Of a stretch of 41,907 nt of DNA, positions 17,557 to 26,303 are shown in pieces (position 1 is the stretch's first letter; each line of letters starts with the position of its first letter). The notes under the pieces were generated by a model. That model had not been told where the DNA came from. It ran no database searches and was given only the letters and a program-made list of their open reading frames with translations. Source of the DNA: Acidobacteriota bacterium (lineage in GTDB: Bacteria > Acidobacteriota > UBA6911 > JACOSC01); the NCBI GenBank assembly GCA_016179055.1, contig JACOSC010000169.1, positions 1 to 41,907 on the forward strand, read 5' to 3'. Made by a program: the position numbers and the translations under genes.

Positions 17557-18570
17557 GTGAGTAGGCGATGGCCGGACGACCGGATTATTGACGAGACCAA
17601 AAACATCACCATTTCGAATACCCTCAATCCAAATAATCTCACACCAACGATCCGTCGTAAAGATTTGGTTTTGTCGGTTACTCTTTTCAGCTTGACCGTG
17701 TTTACCACATTGGTGCACGGCGCCTATTTGGCTCGTAATTTCCTGATGGAAGGCCACGCGTCTGCGAATCTATTGGATATTCCCTCACAATTGTGGCATG
17801 ATCCGTCAATTCTGCCGTTGGGCTGGCCGTTTTCGGCCACCATAATGCTGATTCTCTTAGCCCATGAAATGGGTCATTACTTAGCCTGCCGATATTATCG
17901 TATCAATGCCTCGTTGCCTTATTTCATTCCTATGCCTATTATTAGTTTGGTCGGGACGCTGGGTGCTTTTATTCGTATACGGTCTCCGTTTGCCGGTCGA
18001 CGCGCTTTGTTCGATGTGGGGATCGGCGGACCGCTCGCCGGTTTTGTCGTTCTGCTGCCGGCGTTGATTTACGGGATTAGCCATTCGACGATTGTTCCCA
18101 TTACCGCGACCGACAACATTTTATCGTTCGAAAATTTTGGCCAACCCATTCTATTTAATTGGGTCTGCCGGCTGACGCAACCTGCCTACCTTGAAACAAC
18201 TCACACGATCAACCTCCATCCCATTGGTTGGGCGGCATGGTTTGGCCTTTTGGCCACATGCTTGAACATGCTGCCGATTGGACAGTTGGATGGCGGACAC
18301 GTGACCTACGCGCTGTTTGGATTACGCTGGCACCGTAGCATCTCTCTGGCCCTGATTGGCCTGCTTTTATTCGCCGGCATCCCTAGCCTCATGAAGTGGC
18401 AGTTGCCCCCGTACCTGGTTTTTGTCATGGTTCTCGTTATATTGGGGCTGCGCCACCCGAGGACGCTGGATGATCAACAAGCCATGGGATTCGGGCGATA
18501 CCTCACCAGCCTTGTTGCGCTCGCCATTTTCCTTTGTTCCTTCATGCCGACGCCGATCACGCTGAACTAA
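17557..18570 (+). CDS. Site-2-type intramembrane metalloprotease (peptidase M50)
   Basis: About 337 residues; the GTG start at 17557 lacks a good ribosome-binding site, so the first 30 residues are uncertain. It is strongly hydrophobic, with about seven membrane segments. The zinc site is complete: LLAHEMGHYLACR (HExxH) near residue 107 and LNMLPIGQLDGGHVTYALFG (N-x-x-P-x-G-x-L-D-G-G-H) near 240. Site-2 proteases cut membrane-embedded substrates such as anti-sigma factors. This one has no PDZ domain and resembles the EGY1/'site-2 protease family' type. The substrate is unknown. It follows HU by 49 bp and could share its transcript. Confidence 0.88.
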   Translation: MSRRWPDDRIIDETKNITISNTLNPNNLTPTIRRKDLVLSVTLFSLTVFTTLVHGAYLARNFLMEGHASANLLDIPSQLWHDPSILPLGWPFSATIMLILLAHEMGHYLACRYYRINASLPYFIPMPIISLVGTLGAFIRIRSPFAGRRALFDVGIGGPLAGFVVLLPALIYGISHSTIVPITATDNILSFENFGQPILFNWVCRLTQPAYLETTHTINLHPIGWAAWFGLLATCLNMLPIGQLDGGHVTYALFGLRWHRSISLALIGLLLFAGIPSLMKWQLPPYLVFVMVLVILGLRHPRTLDDQQAMGFGRYLTSLVALAIFLCSFMPTPITLN

Positions 18571-18604
18571 CCCCGCGCACGTTAGGCGCCATTTCCTCGT
18601 CAAC

Positions 18605-18800
18605 AACCATCGCCGCTCTTAGCGGCGGCGAGGTGAGTAGGCGCCACAGAGGCATAGAGGCTGCTGAGAAGCTATGACGGCCGTTTGCTCGGCGCACGCT
18701 GTGACTCTGTGGTGTGAAGGAAGAGGGCATGTTGGAGTGGTTTCCAAATCGTCAAACGCCCGCATGCATAAATAGGTGAAGTACGCTTTTTGGTGTTGAC
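18605..18800 (-). repeat. Dispersed intergenic repeat, copy 3 (inverted)
   Basis: The reverse complement matches the second half of copy 1: TTTATGCATGCGGGCGTTTGACG, CACTCCAACATGCCCTCTTCC, CACCACAGAGTCACAG, ACGGCCGTCAT, CTTCTCAG, CTGTGGCGCCTACTCACCTCGCCGCCGCT. It fills the gap between the convergent M50 and M23 genes. The 61-aa ORF 18619-18804 within it is a shadow. Confidence 0.7.
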
Positions 18801-18840
18801 TCACTGAGCCGGAAAGCCGGTTTCAGAATTGCGGTCCTTT

Positions 18841-20268
18841 CTAATGTGGCAGGTTGGACCCTGCGCTGGTGGCTGGGCTCGATTCAAAGGGACGCAGGCG
18901 GTCATTTAGATGTTTGTCGATCCAGTGGGGGTCCCACCATTCTATCGGGTTGATCTGCACGCCGTGCAATATCATCGAAAAGTGCAGGTGATCGCCGCCG
19001 GCCAAGCCTGTAGCGCCGCTGCGACCGATGGCTTGCCCCTTTTTCACCGTGTCGCCGGCTTTGACGCCGAGCGCGCTCATATGACCATAGATGGAACATA
19101 ACCCGCACCCATGATCAATCACCACGGCCTGCCCATAGATCCCCAGGTAATCGGCAAAGATGACCTTCCCATCGTTGGCCGCTTCAATCGCGTAATGCTC
19201 GCGTGCCGCCAAGTCAAAACCAAGATGAACCTGCCGATCGACGGCTTCTCCTTTATAATAATAAGTTCGATGATCGGCAAACGCCGCTTCCACCTGCGAG
19301 TTGCTTAACTGCAAGAAAGGCTCTCGCCATAACCGCTGCGGCGCGGACCGCAAGGACAGTTCCGCCAACTTGCTATTGTTAAAGTGTCGCAATTTGCCGT
19401 TGATCTCAAGATACGAGTTAATTAAACTCTCCTGCTCCTTGATCTCCGGACTATACGAAAGGATTTCGGGAACTTTAGCGGTCAAAAAATTCTCGGTCAA
19501 ATAAAGGGTGTCCTGACGAAACTTCTTGGGGAAGATCTTATAAGAAAACGGCACTTGAATCTCATTACCGGCTTCATCGCGGGCCACGGCCCGTATCGGC
19601 GTCGAATCCGGCGACCCATCATATGAAAAGGCAAAAATGACGAACCGTAGGTTGGGGTCGGCGGCGAGTCGCTCGGCGCAGGGCGGAAATAAATGGTCCC
19701 CAACTCGAATACCGGAAGCTACCGCATCGGGCGATACTCGATACACTAAAACCTCGGACCCGCCCTGGTTAATGTAATGCGGGCCGGTCAGCACCTCCAA
19801 GCGCGGCGGGGTCAGATCAATTGTAAAGGCCTGTTGCCACTTCGCTACGTTGCCTTTCAAGAACTGTCGCCATGACCAATCGGTCGCGGTACCGGTCAAC
19901 GTGGCCTCGCCCTCTTTGAGCCCCTGCCTGCGCGGCTCGAACGTCGCTACCGTGATGGTTTGCTCTTTGGTTTGGCCGCTCATCCAGAACTTCCACAAGG
20001 GTGGGCCATCGCTATACTGCTGCTCAAACAGGGGGATGGTCTTGTCGCCTTGCGATAATGATAGACTCGCCGAACGGAGTCCCATGCCTAGATCGCGCAC
20101 CTTGACCTGAATCGTGTTGCTGCGTCCCAGATACTTGCCGTTTGGCGTCATCACCTGGAACACCGGCGGCTGACCCTCGAATCGTTTGATGAATACGAGG
20201 GCGAATATCAGCAAAAGGAAAAAAGGAATCAGAAATAAAATCAGTAAAGCCGAGCGTCCGTTGGACAT
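18841..20268 (-). CDS. Membrane-anchored M23 (LytM-type) peptidase
   Basis: 475 residues starting MSNGRSALLILFLIPFFLLLIFALVFIK, a clear N-terminal membrane anchor, so the rest is periplasmic. The C-terminal LytM domain has the complete zinc site: HLGFDLA (H-x3-D) near residue 360, YGHMSALGVKAGDTVKKGQAIGRSGATGLAGGDHLHFSM with the HLHF histidines near 430. M23 enzymes cut peptidoglycan peptide cross-links. The 300-residue N-terminal region looks like Ig-like or beta-rich domains (FTIDLTPPRLEVLTGP, AVARDEAGNEIQVPFSYKIFP). ATG 20268 is preceded by GGGAGGAG, contributed by or adjacent to palindromic repeat copy C. DUF885 lies upstream on the same strand. Confidence 0.92.
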   Translation of the reverse strand: MSNGRSALLILFLIPFFLLLIFALVFIKRFEGQPPVFQVMTPNGKYLGRSNTIQVKVRDLGMGLRSASLSLSQGDKTIPLFEQQYSDGPPLWKFWMSGQTKEQTITVATFEPRRQGLKEGEATLTGTATDWSWRQFLKGNVAKWQQAFTIDLTPPRLEVLTGPHYINQGGSEVLVYRVSPDAVASGIRVGDHLFPPCAERLAADPNLRFVIFAFSYDGSPDSTPIRAVARDEAGNEIQVPFSYKIFPKKFRQDTLYLTENFLTAKVPEILSYSPEIKEQESLINSYLEINGKLRHFNNSKLAELSLRSAPQRLWREPFLQLSNSQVEAAFADHRTYYYKGEAVDRQVHLGFDLAAREHYAIEAANDGKVIFADYLGIYGQAVVIDHGCGLCSIYGHMSALGVKAGDTVKKGQAIGRSGATGLAGGDHLHFSMILHGVQINPIEWWDPHWIDKHLNDRLRPFESSPATSAGSNLPH

Positions 20269-20277
20269 TTAGTTGCA

Positions 20278-20434
20278 AACTCCTCCCTTGAAAAAACCTG
20301 GGAGCGCCCAAGGGGCATGAACGACTCCCTTGAAAATAACTCAGCCAAACAGAACCGGGAGCGGTAGCGACCGGGTGCGCCGCGGCCGCGGCCACCCGCC
20401 CACAACCGCAGGCGGTTCTGTTTCATTCCTGGCG
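20278..20434 (-). repeat. Palindromic leader repeat, copy C, with large inverted repeat
   Basis: It shares GGCGCTCCCAGGTTTTTTC-AAGGGAGGAG with copies A and B. Further in, AAACAGAACC (20347-20356) pairs with GGTTCTGTTT (20414-20423), enclosing a perfect 14-bp palindrome GCCGCGGCCGCGGC (20379-20392). It occupies the gap between the DUF885 stop and the M23 start and could also terminate DUF885 transcription. Confidence 0.6.
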
Positions 20435-22246
20435 CTACCGCGGCACCCCCAAGATCGAATAGAATTCGCGAACCGGTATGGCCCCTTCCGAAAGGAGGGC
20501 GCTGTGATAGTTTGCCAAATTAAACGATGCCCCTTGATGGGCCTGCGCGCGCTTGCGTAACTCACGCCATTCGGTCCAACCCAAAAAGTAATAGCACAAC
20601 TGCGTGGAGGACAACTTGGCACGCTGCAATTTACCGACCGCTTCGGCATGCTCCTGAAAGGTGGTCTTCTCCATCAGATCCATGGCGGCGGCGTCGGTCA
20701 TGTTCATGCGGTGCATACGTATATCGAGAATCGCGTTGGCCAAGCCACGCAACTCCTCCTTGAGAAAAGTCAGCATCAGCCGAGGATCATGATTCAAAAA
20801 TCCTTCCAGGACCATGACCTCTTCCATATATTGCGCCCAACCCTCGACGTAGGGCCCGTTGCCAAATAATCCGCGCAAAAGCCGGCGCACCTCCGGCTTG
20901 ACACGGTTGGCATATTCGGCTTGCGTGTAGTGGCCGGGCACGGCCTCGTGCATGGTCAGCAGTTTAAACTTGTACACGTTGTACTCGCGCAATTTTGACG
21001 ATACTTGTTCCGGCGTCCACTCCGGCGGGACGGGCGTCACCCAGTAAAAAGCGCCAAGCGCCGGCTCCAGAAGCGGCGCCGGTTGGAAGCCGGCCACGCC
21101 GTAAACCCCCCGCATAAAGACCGGCGTGGGAATGATCTGCAAATTTTTCTGTCCCGTCAACGGCAGAATATTTTTCTCTCGGGTGAAGCGCACGCATTCA
21201 TCGAGGTCAAGCTGCGCCTGCGGCATCAACCGCTCCGGCGTTGTGTGATCCTGGGCGACGAGATTCAGGGCTTCCCGAATTAGAGCGGCCTTCTCACGCT
21301 GTGCGTTCCCGCTATGCGAGGCCGTGCGCTCCGCCTCCGGCTTTGAAAGTATTTGTCGGGCCAACGCCGTCATCTGGTTATAAATTTCTGGGATGCGCGC
21401 TTCGCAAATTCTGAGGAATTTCTCGGGCGTCATGTCGGTTTGCAATGTGTACTTGAACTTGAGATCGTACAACTCGGCCCCGAGTTGCCAGGATCGGCTG
21501 CCTCGCTTCGGCAAATCTTCGCGCAAAAACCGGGAGAGGTCCTCCAGGGCGGCCAGCGCTTTGGGCGCCGCGGCCTGGTAACGCTTCCGAGACTCCGGCC
21601 ATGCCTCCACCGTCTTGGCAATATCATTCTTGATCATGTCCGCATTGCCTTGATTCTCTTCAAGCGCCACTTTCGTATAAACCGGATCCGTGGTCTGCAA
21701 GTTCTCCTTGGCTTGTTGAACCGCTATGGGAATTTTCTCCAGCCGCTCCAGAATGTGATCCATGCGCGCACGCGGCGGCGCGTATTCCAGCATCAACGGA
21801 CCAAACAGCGCGTTGCCGATCATCTCGACGTATACCGTAGGGTTGTGCTTGTAACTTTGTAGGCGCTCGAGGTCGAGCCGAGTTGCCTCGCAGGCGTCCA
21901 TCATCAGTCGGTAATCGACCATTTGCGCGCGGCTCAACGTAGACTGGTTCCACTCGAGCAAGCGTTTCTGGAAAGCGGAATAAAATTTGATTTGCTTTTC
22001 TATGGCCGCGGCGCTGTAATTATCGAGCTCCCTGTCAAACTCCCTCATATGGCCGTCCATTCGTCGCCGGTGCAAGCCCTGAGCCGTGGCCGTCACCGGC
22101 GAAAAGGCCAAGATTTGATAAATGAACTCTTCGGTTAGCGATAAGAATTTTGAATCATCGTTGGACATAGGCTGAAGTTCCATCATGGATAATAACGCTA
22201 TAGCGACCAGAGTCAATCCCTGACGCCATCGCATAATGCTCTGCAT
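20435..22246 (-). CDS. DUF885 family protein, probable exported metallohydrolase
   Basis: About 603 residues from ATG 22246 (MQSIMRWRQGLTLVAIALLSMME), preceded by AAAGGA. The track start at 22264 is six codons longer and less well supported. A signal peptide is visible. The protein is the DUF885 type: helical N-terminus, a mid-region with QRKIDFY-like charged helices, and the putative metal motif MHEAVPGHYTQAEYANR near residue 435, followed by FGNGPYVEGWAQYMEEVM. Members are thought to be zinc carboxypeptidase-like enzymes on the basis of HExxGH-type motifs, but the substrate is unknown. Length is typical for the family. It lies upstream of the M23 peptidase on the same strand, and its 5' region faces rlmN divergently. 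Confidence 0.88.
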   Translation of the reverse strand: MQSIMRWRQGLTLVAIALLSMMELQPMSNDDSKFLSLTEEFIYQILAFSPVTATAQGLHRRRMDGHMREFDRELDNYSAAAIEKQIKFYSAFQKRLLEWNQSTLSRAQMVDYRLMMDACEATRLDLERLQSYKHNPTVYVEMIGNALFGPLMLEYAPPRARMDHILERLEKIPIAVQQAKENLQTTDPVYTKVALEENQGNADMIKNDIAKTVEAWPESRKRYQAAAPKALAALEDLSRFLREDLPKRGSRSWQLGAELYDLKFKYTLQTDMTPEKFLRICEARIPEIYNQMTALARQILSKPEAERTASHSGNAQREKAALIREALNLVAQDHTTPERLMPQAQLDLDECVRFTREKNILPLTGQKNLQIIPTPVFMRGVYGVAGFQPAPLLEPALGAFYWVTPVPPEWTPEQVSSKLREYNVYKFKLLTMHEAVPGHYTQAEYANRVKPEVRRLLRGLFGNGPYVEGWAQYMEEVMVLEGFLNHDPRLMLTFLKEELRGLANAILDIRMHRMNMTDAAAMDLMEKTTFQEHAEAVGKLQRAKLSSTQLCYYFLGWTEWRELRKRAQAHQGASFNLANYHSALLSEGAIPVREFYSILGVPR

Positions 22247-22475
22247 AATCAAATCCTTTCTCATGAAATTGCAAAACCCGTATTGCGGCCGACAAAATCA
22301 AGCTTTTTATCAAGCGCTCCAGCAAGGATATACCCGCACCGTTTTTTCTGAGCTTGAATGACTAAGTGCAAAAGCATACCATGACGACTCGGCCAAGCCA
22401 AGTATCGAGAGATCCGAAGAAGGATTTCTCAATAGCCGAACGCTAAGTAGCTTTCATTGGGTTCGGGTGATTCGC

Positions 22476-22504
22476 TTGTTTGGGTCTCGTGCGCATGGTA
22501 ATAT
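22476..22504 (+). promoter_or_regulatory. Promoter of rlmN, nearly leaderless
   Basis: TTGTTT at 22476-22481, a 17-bp spacer, TAATAT at 22499-22504. The ATG is at 22517, so the predicted transcript would begin about 6 bases before it. This agrees with the absence of a Shine-Dalgarno sequence. Confidence 0.45.
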
Positions 22505-22516
22505 AAGCGATTAATT

Positions 22517-23575
22517 ATGCTTATGGAAGAAAAAACAAACCTGCTTGGGCTAAGTCTGACAGAGTTGGAAACGGCCGTGATCGGTTTGGGCGAAAGACCT
22601 TTTCGTGCGCGTCAGATTTACCGTTCGATCTATCGACGACGACAATTTGAGATCGGCGAGATGACGGATTTAGCCAAGGATTTTAAGCAGCGCTTGACCT
22701 CGCAATTCACCGTGGCGCCGCCGCAGGTGGCACGCGTTTTTCAGTCCCACGATGGCACTCGCCGTTATTTGTTGACGCTGACGGATGGCCAAGCCATCGA
22801 ATCTGTATACATTCCGGAGGCGCGCCGGCGTACGATATGCATTTCGACGCAGGTCGGATGCGCCATGGGCTGCACGTTTTGCGTAACGGCGACGATGGGA
22901 TTGGTTCGCCATTTACAGGCGGGTGAAATAGTCGGTCAGGTTCTAATGATCCTTAATGATGTGGGAGAAACGCGTGACGGCTCGACCCGTTTAAACGTAG
23001 TGCTCATGGGGATGGGCGAACCACTCCACAATTATGATCAAACCGTCAAAGCGTTGGCCTTGATGGCGGATGTGCGCGGCATGAATATTTCCCCTAAGCG
23101 AATCACCCTGTCCACGTCGGGAGTCGTGCCGGCCTTAAAGAAACTGGCGGAAGAGCCGGTAGTGCCCAACTTGGCCATCTCGCTTAACGCGTCCAGCAAT
23201 GCGCAACGCGCCGCGCTGATGCCGATTAATCATCGCTGGAACTTGCAGGAACTCTTGCAGACTTGTCGTGATTTCCCCTTGCCTCCCGGCCGGCGGATCA
23301 CTTTCGAGTACGTCCTGATCGCCGGAGTTAATGACACGATAGCCGATGCTCATCGACTGACCAAGTTGCTAGGCGGACAACGAGTGAAAGTTAATTTAAT
23401 TCCACTCAATTGGGATCCGCGGCTGAACGGCGTGGCCACGCCGGCCGGCGATCGTATTTTGGCTTTTCAGCGGGTGCTGGCCGATCATCATCTCACGGCC
23501 ATGATACGGCGGCCGCGCGGTTTGGACATATCGGCGGCGTGCGGGCAATTAGTTGCTCGTCAGCAGGAGCATTAA
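22517..23575 (+). CDS. rlmN: Dual-specificity RNA methyltransferase RlmN
   Basis: 352 residues. A radical-SAM enzyme that methylates C2 of adenine 2503 in 23S rRNA and adenine 37 in some tRNAs. The iron-sulfur motif CAMGCTFC is near residue 116 and follows RRRTICISTQVG. Other family landmarks are VLMGMGEPLHNYD, ITLSTSGVVPALKKL, LAISLNASSNAQRAALMPINHRWN and the C-terminal DISAACGQL, which contains the cysteine that carries the methyl group. It is full length. Two ATGs (22517, 22523) are possible; neither has a Shine-Dalgarno site. The next gene begins about 170 bp downstream on the same strand. Confidence 0.95.
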   Translation: MLMEEKTNLLGLSLTELETAVIGLGERPFRARQIYRSIYRRRQFEIGEMTDLAKDFKQRLTSQFTVAPPQVARVFQSHDGTRRYLLTLTDGQAIESVYIPEARRRTICISTQVGCAMGCTFCVTATMGLVRHLQAGEIVGQVLMILNDVGETRDGSTRLNVVLMGMGEPLHNYDQTVKALALMADVRGMNISPKRITLSTSGVVPALKKLAEEPVVPNLAISLNASSNAQRAALMPINHRWNLQELLQTCRDFPLPPGRRITFEYVLIAGVNDTIADAHRLTKLLGGQRVKVNLIPLNWDPRLNGVATPAGDRILAFQRVLADHHLTAMIRRPRGLDISAACGQLVARQQEH

Positions 23576-23743
23576 TCAAGCCGGACGCACGCAGGCTCCG
23601 CCATAATGGCACGCCGATGACGACGCGTGCGTTTGATCAATACGCTCACTACGGGCCGTATGGCGGGATACGCGCTACGGGTGGTGATCTTTTTAAGACT
23701 GATATTTGGATACAACTTCACCATCGTCGAGGAGCAATTTTTC

Positions 23744-24547
23744 GTGGGACAAAAATCTGTTCGAAAGTCTGCCATAGAAGCGGCGCGCGCCGGAGGCGTC
23801 GTCTTGATGAAATATTTCGGAACCGGCGTTAAGGTGCATCGTAAAGGCGCCATAAACCTAGTCACCGAGGCCGACCTGCGATCCGAGAAACGGGTGACCG
23901 ATATCTTGCGGAACTATTACCCGGAGCATCAAATTCTCTCCGAAGAGACCACCTATCCGTCCAGCGCTTCGCCCTACAAATGGATTATCGACCCATTAGA
24001 TGGGACCACGAATTACGCGCATAATTACCCGTGCTTCTCCGTTTCGATTGGCTTTGAAAAAGCTGGAAAGCTTGAGCTGGGCGTTGTCTATAATCCGATT
24101 CTGGATGAGCTGTTCGTCGCCGAGCGGCATAACGGCGCTACACTCAATGGCCGGCGCATTCACGTATCTGCTGCGGCGCGACTGGCGGACAGCTTCCTCG
24201 CCACCGGTTTTCCGTATGATATACGGACCAACCCCAACAACAATCTCGATCATTTTGTCAACTTGGCCTTGCGGGCGCGGGCCGTTCGCCGGAACGGTTC
24301 CGCCGCCATCGATCTCTGCTATGTGGCGGCCGGTCGTTTTGACGGTTTTTGGGAATTGCGACTTTCCCCATGGGATATGGCCGCCGGAGCCCTCATATTG
24401 CAGGAAGCCGGCGGGAAGATTACCGATTTTCAAGGCAATCCTCTGAATATTTATCAGGAGCAAGTCGTAGCCTCGAATCGCAAGATCCACAACACGCTTT
24501 TGAATGTTCTTCAATTAGGTCGACAGCGAAGGATACGCAGTGGCTAA
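23744..24547 (+). CDS. Inositol monophosphatase family protein
   Basis: 267 residues from GTG 23744, chosen because GAGGAG lies upstream and the resulting length is typical; the track ORF adds 39 unlikely residues. The metal-binding signatures of the lithium-sensitive phosphatase family are all present: EET (LSEETTY), IIDPLDGTTNYAHNYP near residue 85, and LSPWDMAAGALILQEAGGKITDF near 215. The protein should hydrolyse inositol monophosphate or a related sugar phosphate with magnesium in the cytoplasm. Whether it acts on inositol, or like SuhB or a histidinol phosphatase, cannot be decided by eye. It lies after rlmN and before the bactofilin promoter. Confidence 0.92.
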   Translation: MGQKSVRKSAIEAARAGGVVLMKYFGTGVKVHRKGAINLVTEADLRSEKRVTDILRNYYPEHQILSEETTYPSSASPYKWIIDPLDGTTNYAHNYPCFSVSIGFEKAGKLELGVVYNPILDELFVAERHNGATLNGRRIHVSAAARLADSFLATGFPYDIRTNPNNNLDHFVNLALRARAVRRNGSAAIDLCYVAAGRFDGFWELRLSPWDMAAGALILQEAGGKITDFQGNPLNIYQEQVVASNRKIHNTLLNVLQLGRQRRIRSG

Positions 24548-24732
24548 AGTCATCCTGGCTTTCCCTTTTTTCACGGTTCAATCTGCGCAGTAAGGGTACT
24601 GTGCTGCGGAATGGGCGAGCGGAGGCGCCGGGAATCCAATCGGCGTCTCCCTGCTCAAAGCGGGTTTATAAACAACGCTTCCGGTACGAACGTGGCGGGG
24701 GCGTCAGAAACCCCAGCCCGGCTACGCATGAA

Positions 24733-24761
24733 TTGTTCTGGCTCGGCCAACGTGGTATAAT
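24733..24761 (+). promoter_or_regulatory. Promoter of the bactofilin gene
   Basis: TTGTTC at 24733-24738, a 17-bp spacer and a perfect TATAAT at 24756-24761, about 90 bp before the bactofilin ATG. The rest of the 305-bp gap (24548-24853) holds no gene I can support. Confidence 0.7.
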
Positions 24762-24853
24762 GGGCTCGCAGATATCGTATTGTCAGGCCAAAATCCAGTG
24801 GGTCATACAGGCGAAATGGACCAACTTTTTTCTTGAATAAGGAGTGACTTATT

Positions 24854-25441
24854 ATGTGGGAAAAGAAAGACGCTAAAGCCAAAGTGCCGGATGTGAAACC
24901 TGCGGATAGTCGCGCGGCCGCTCCCGCAACCCCCAACTCTACGGCGGTTCCGCCCCCTGCGCCGTCCACCGTAGGTTATACCACTCCCCCTATGCCGGCC
25001 GCGTCGAAGCCCGGCAAGGACATCGGGCCGCTTCCTGCGGTTGGAAAGGAGGAAACGGTTAAAATCGGCCGCTCCATTATTCTTAAGGGAGAGGTTTCCG
25101 GGGCGCAGGATCTCATCATCGAAGGAACCGTGGAAGGGAAGGTTGATTTGCGTTCCAACCAAGTAACGATAGGACAAAACGGCCGCATCAACGGTGAGAT
25201 TATGGCGCGTCATTTAGTCATCTATGGGAAGATCACCGGAAACTGCTTTGCGGAGGAACGTTTGGAGATTCGAGCCAGTGGCTCCTTGCGCGGCGATATC
25301 ATCGCGCCAAGGCTAATCATCGAAGACGGCGCTTTTTTTAAGGGCAGTATTGAAATGGAGTCTAGAAAAGAAGGGTTGGCCAAGGACGTCGAGCGGCACG
25401 CAACGGTGACTTATGAAACGGTTGGCGAGGGCAAACGGTGA
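24854..25441 (+). CDS. Bactofilin family cytoskeletal protein
   Basis: 195 residues; AAGGAGTGACTTATT precedes the ATG. The first 65 residues are a disordered, Pro/Ala-rich tail. The bactofilin domain follows (about 70-180): IGRSIILKGEVSGAQDLIIEGTVEGKVDLRSNQVTIGQNGRINGEIMARHLVIYGKITGNC, with regular short beta-strand repeats that fold into a right-handed beta-helix. Bactofilins polymerise without nucleotides into filaments on the inner membrane and help with cell shape, stalks or chromosome positioning. A short basic C-terminal tail follows. It has its own strong promoter and is probably monocistronic. Confidence 0.92.
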   Translation: MWEKKDAKAKVPDVKPADSRAAAPATPNSTAVPPPAPSTVGYTTPPMPAASKPGKDIGPLPAVGKEETVKIGRSIILKGEVSGAQDLIIEGTVEGKVDLRSNQVTIGQNGRINGEIMARHLVIYGKITGNCFAEERLEIRASGSLRGDIIAPRLIIEDGAFFKGSIEMESRKEGLAKDVERHATVTYETVGEGKR

Positions 25442-25567
25442 ACGAAGCATGAATGATCCTCGGAGTCCCTAGCTGTGCGTCAATGTGGGATTTTTTATCT
25501 ACGGACCCGGTTCTACGCGATGACGGCACGGGCATAAGTTTTTAAGAACTCGGTTTGCAGCCTCAGT

Positions 25568-26176
25568 ATGTCAAATCCTCATCCACAAATCGAGCCATGG
25601 CTTGAACGCGGGCAAAGCTACACTACGATGGCGACCCAGGTCTTTGTGGAGGAGTTACGCGCCGATGGTCGACCGCGTGTACTGGATTTGGGTTGTTTGT
25701 GCGATACGAACATTCACTTTCTCACCGAGTTGGGGTGCCACGTTTTTGTTGATGATGTTCTGCAACTAAATACGCAGATCCCCAAAGGGTCCCATGCGAC
25801 CGCGGCGAAGGACGTTTCTCAGTTCATATCCGAGCATGACTACTCGCCAAATTTCTTCGACGGCATTCTCTGTTGGAACCTCTATGATCACTTGGAGGTC
25901 GAAGCCGCCCAACGGCTAAGCCATATTATCTGGTCCCTGCTGAGAATCACGGGCTGCGCGCTGGCTCTCCTTCGCCCCGAAGGATCCACGGCGTCCAACG
26001 TGCTTCGCTATCGTATTTTGAATCGCGGCGAGCTCCTCTATGAAACACTGCCGTTGCCGCCGCTCCAAGGAAAAGCTTACCAAAGCCGCGATATCGCCGG
26101 TCTGGTAGCGCCGCTTGCCCTTAGTAATTCTTATCGACTCAAGAACGGTTGGCGAGAAGTCATCTTGCGCAAGTGA
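25568..26176 (+). CDS. SAM-dependent methyltransferase-like protein
   Basis: 202 residues. RVLDLGCLCDTNIHFLTELGCHVFVDDV near residue 37 resembles motif I plus the acidic end of strand 2 in class I methyltransferases. NFFDGILCWNLYDHLEVEAAQRLSHIIWSLLRITGCALALLRPEG resembles motifs IV-VI. The glycine loop is atypical (DLGCLCDTN rather than DxGxGxG), so SAM binding is likely but unproven and the substrate is unknown. No strong Shine-Dalgarno site is seen before ATG 25568. It stands between bactofilin and a cytochrome c gene on the same strand. Confidence 0.6.
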   Translation: MSNPHPQIEPWLERGQSYTTMATQVFVEELRADGRPRVLDLGCLCDTNIHFLTELGCHVFVDDVLQLNTQIPKGSHATAAKDVSQFISEHDYSPNFFDGILCWNLYDHLEVEAAQRLSHIIWSLLRITGCALALLRPEGSTASNVLRYRILNRGELLYETLPLPPLQGKAYQSRDIAGLVAPLALSNSYRLKNGWREVILRK

Positions 26177-26303
26177 TCTGGCCCGAATTTTTTGCGCGAT
26201 TAGACTTTCTACAACGGCATGCCTGTGTCATACGCAGCGTTTGTCGGTTGTAGCCGCACACTAAATCGCTTTTATTACAAAAAGGAAGGGGGATATATCA
26301 ATA

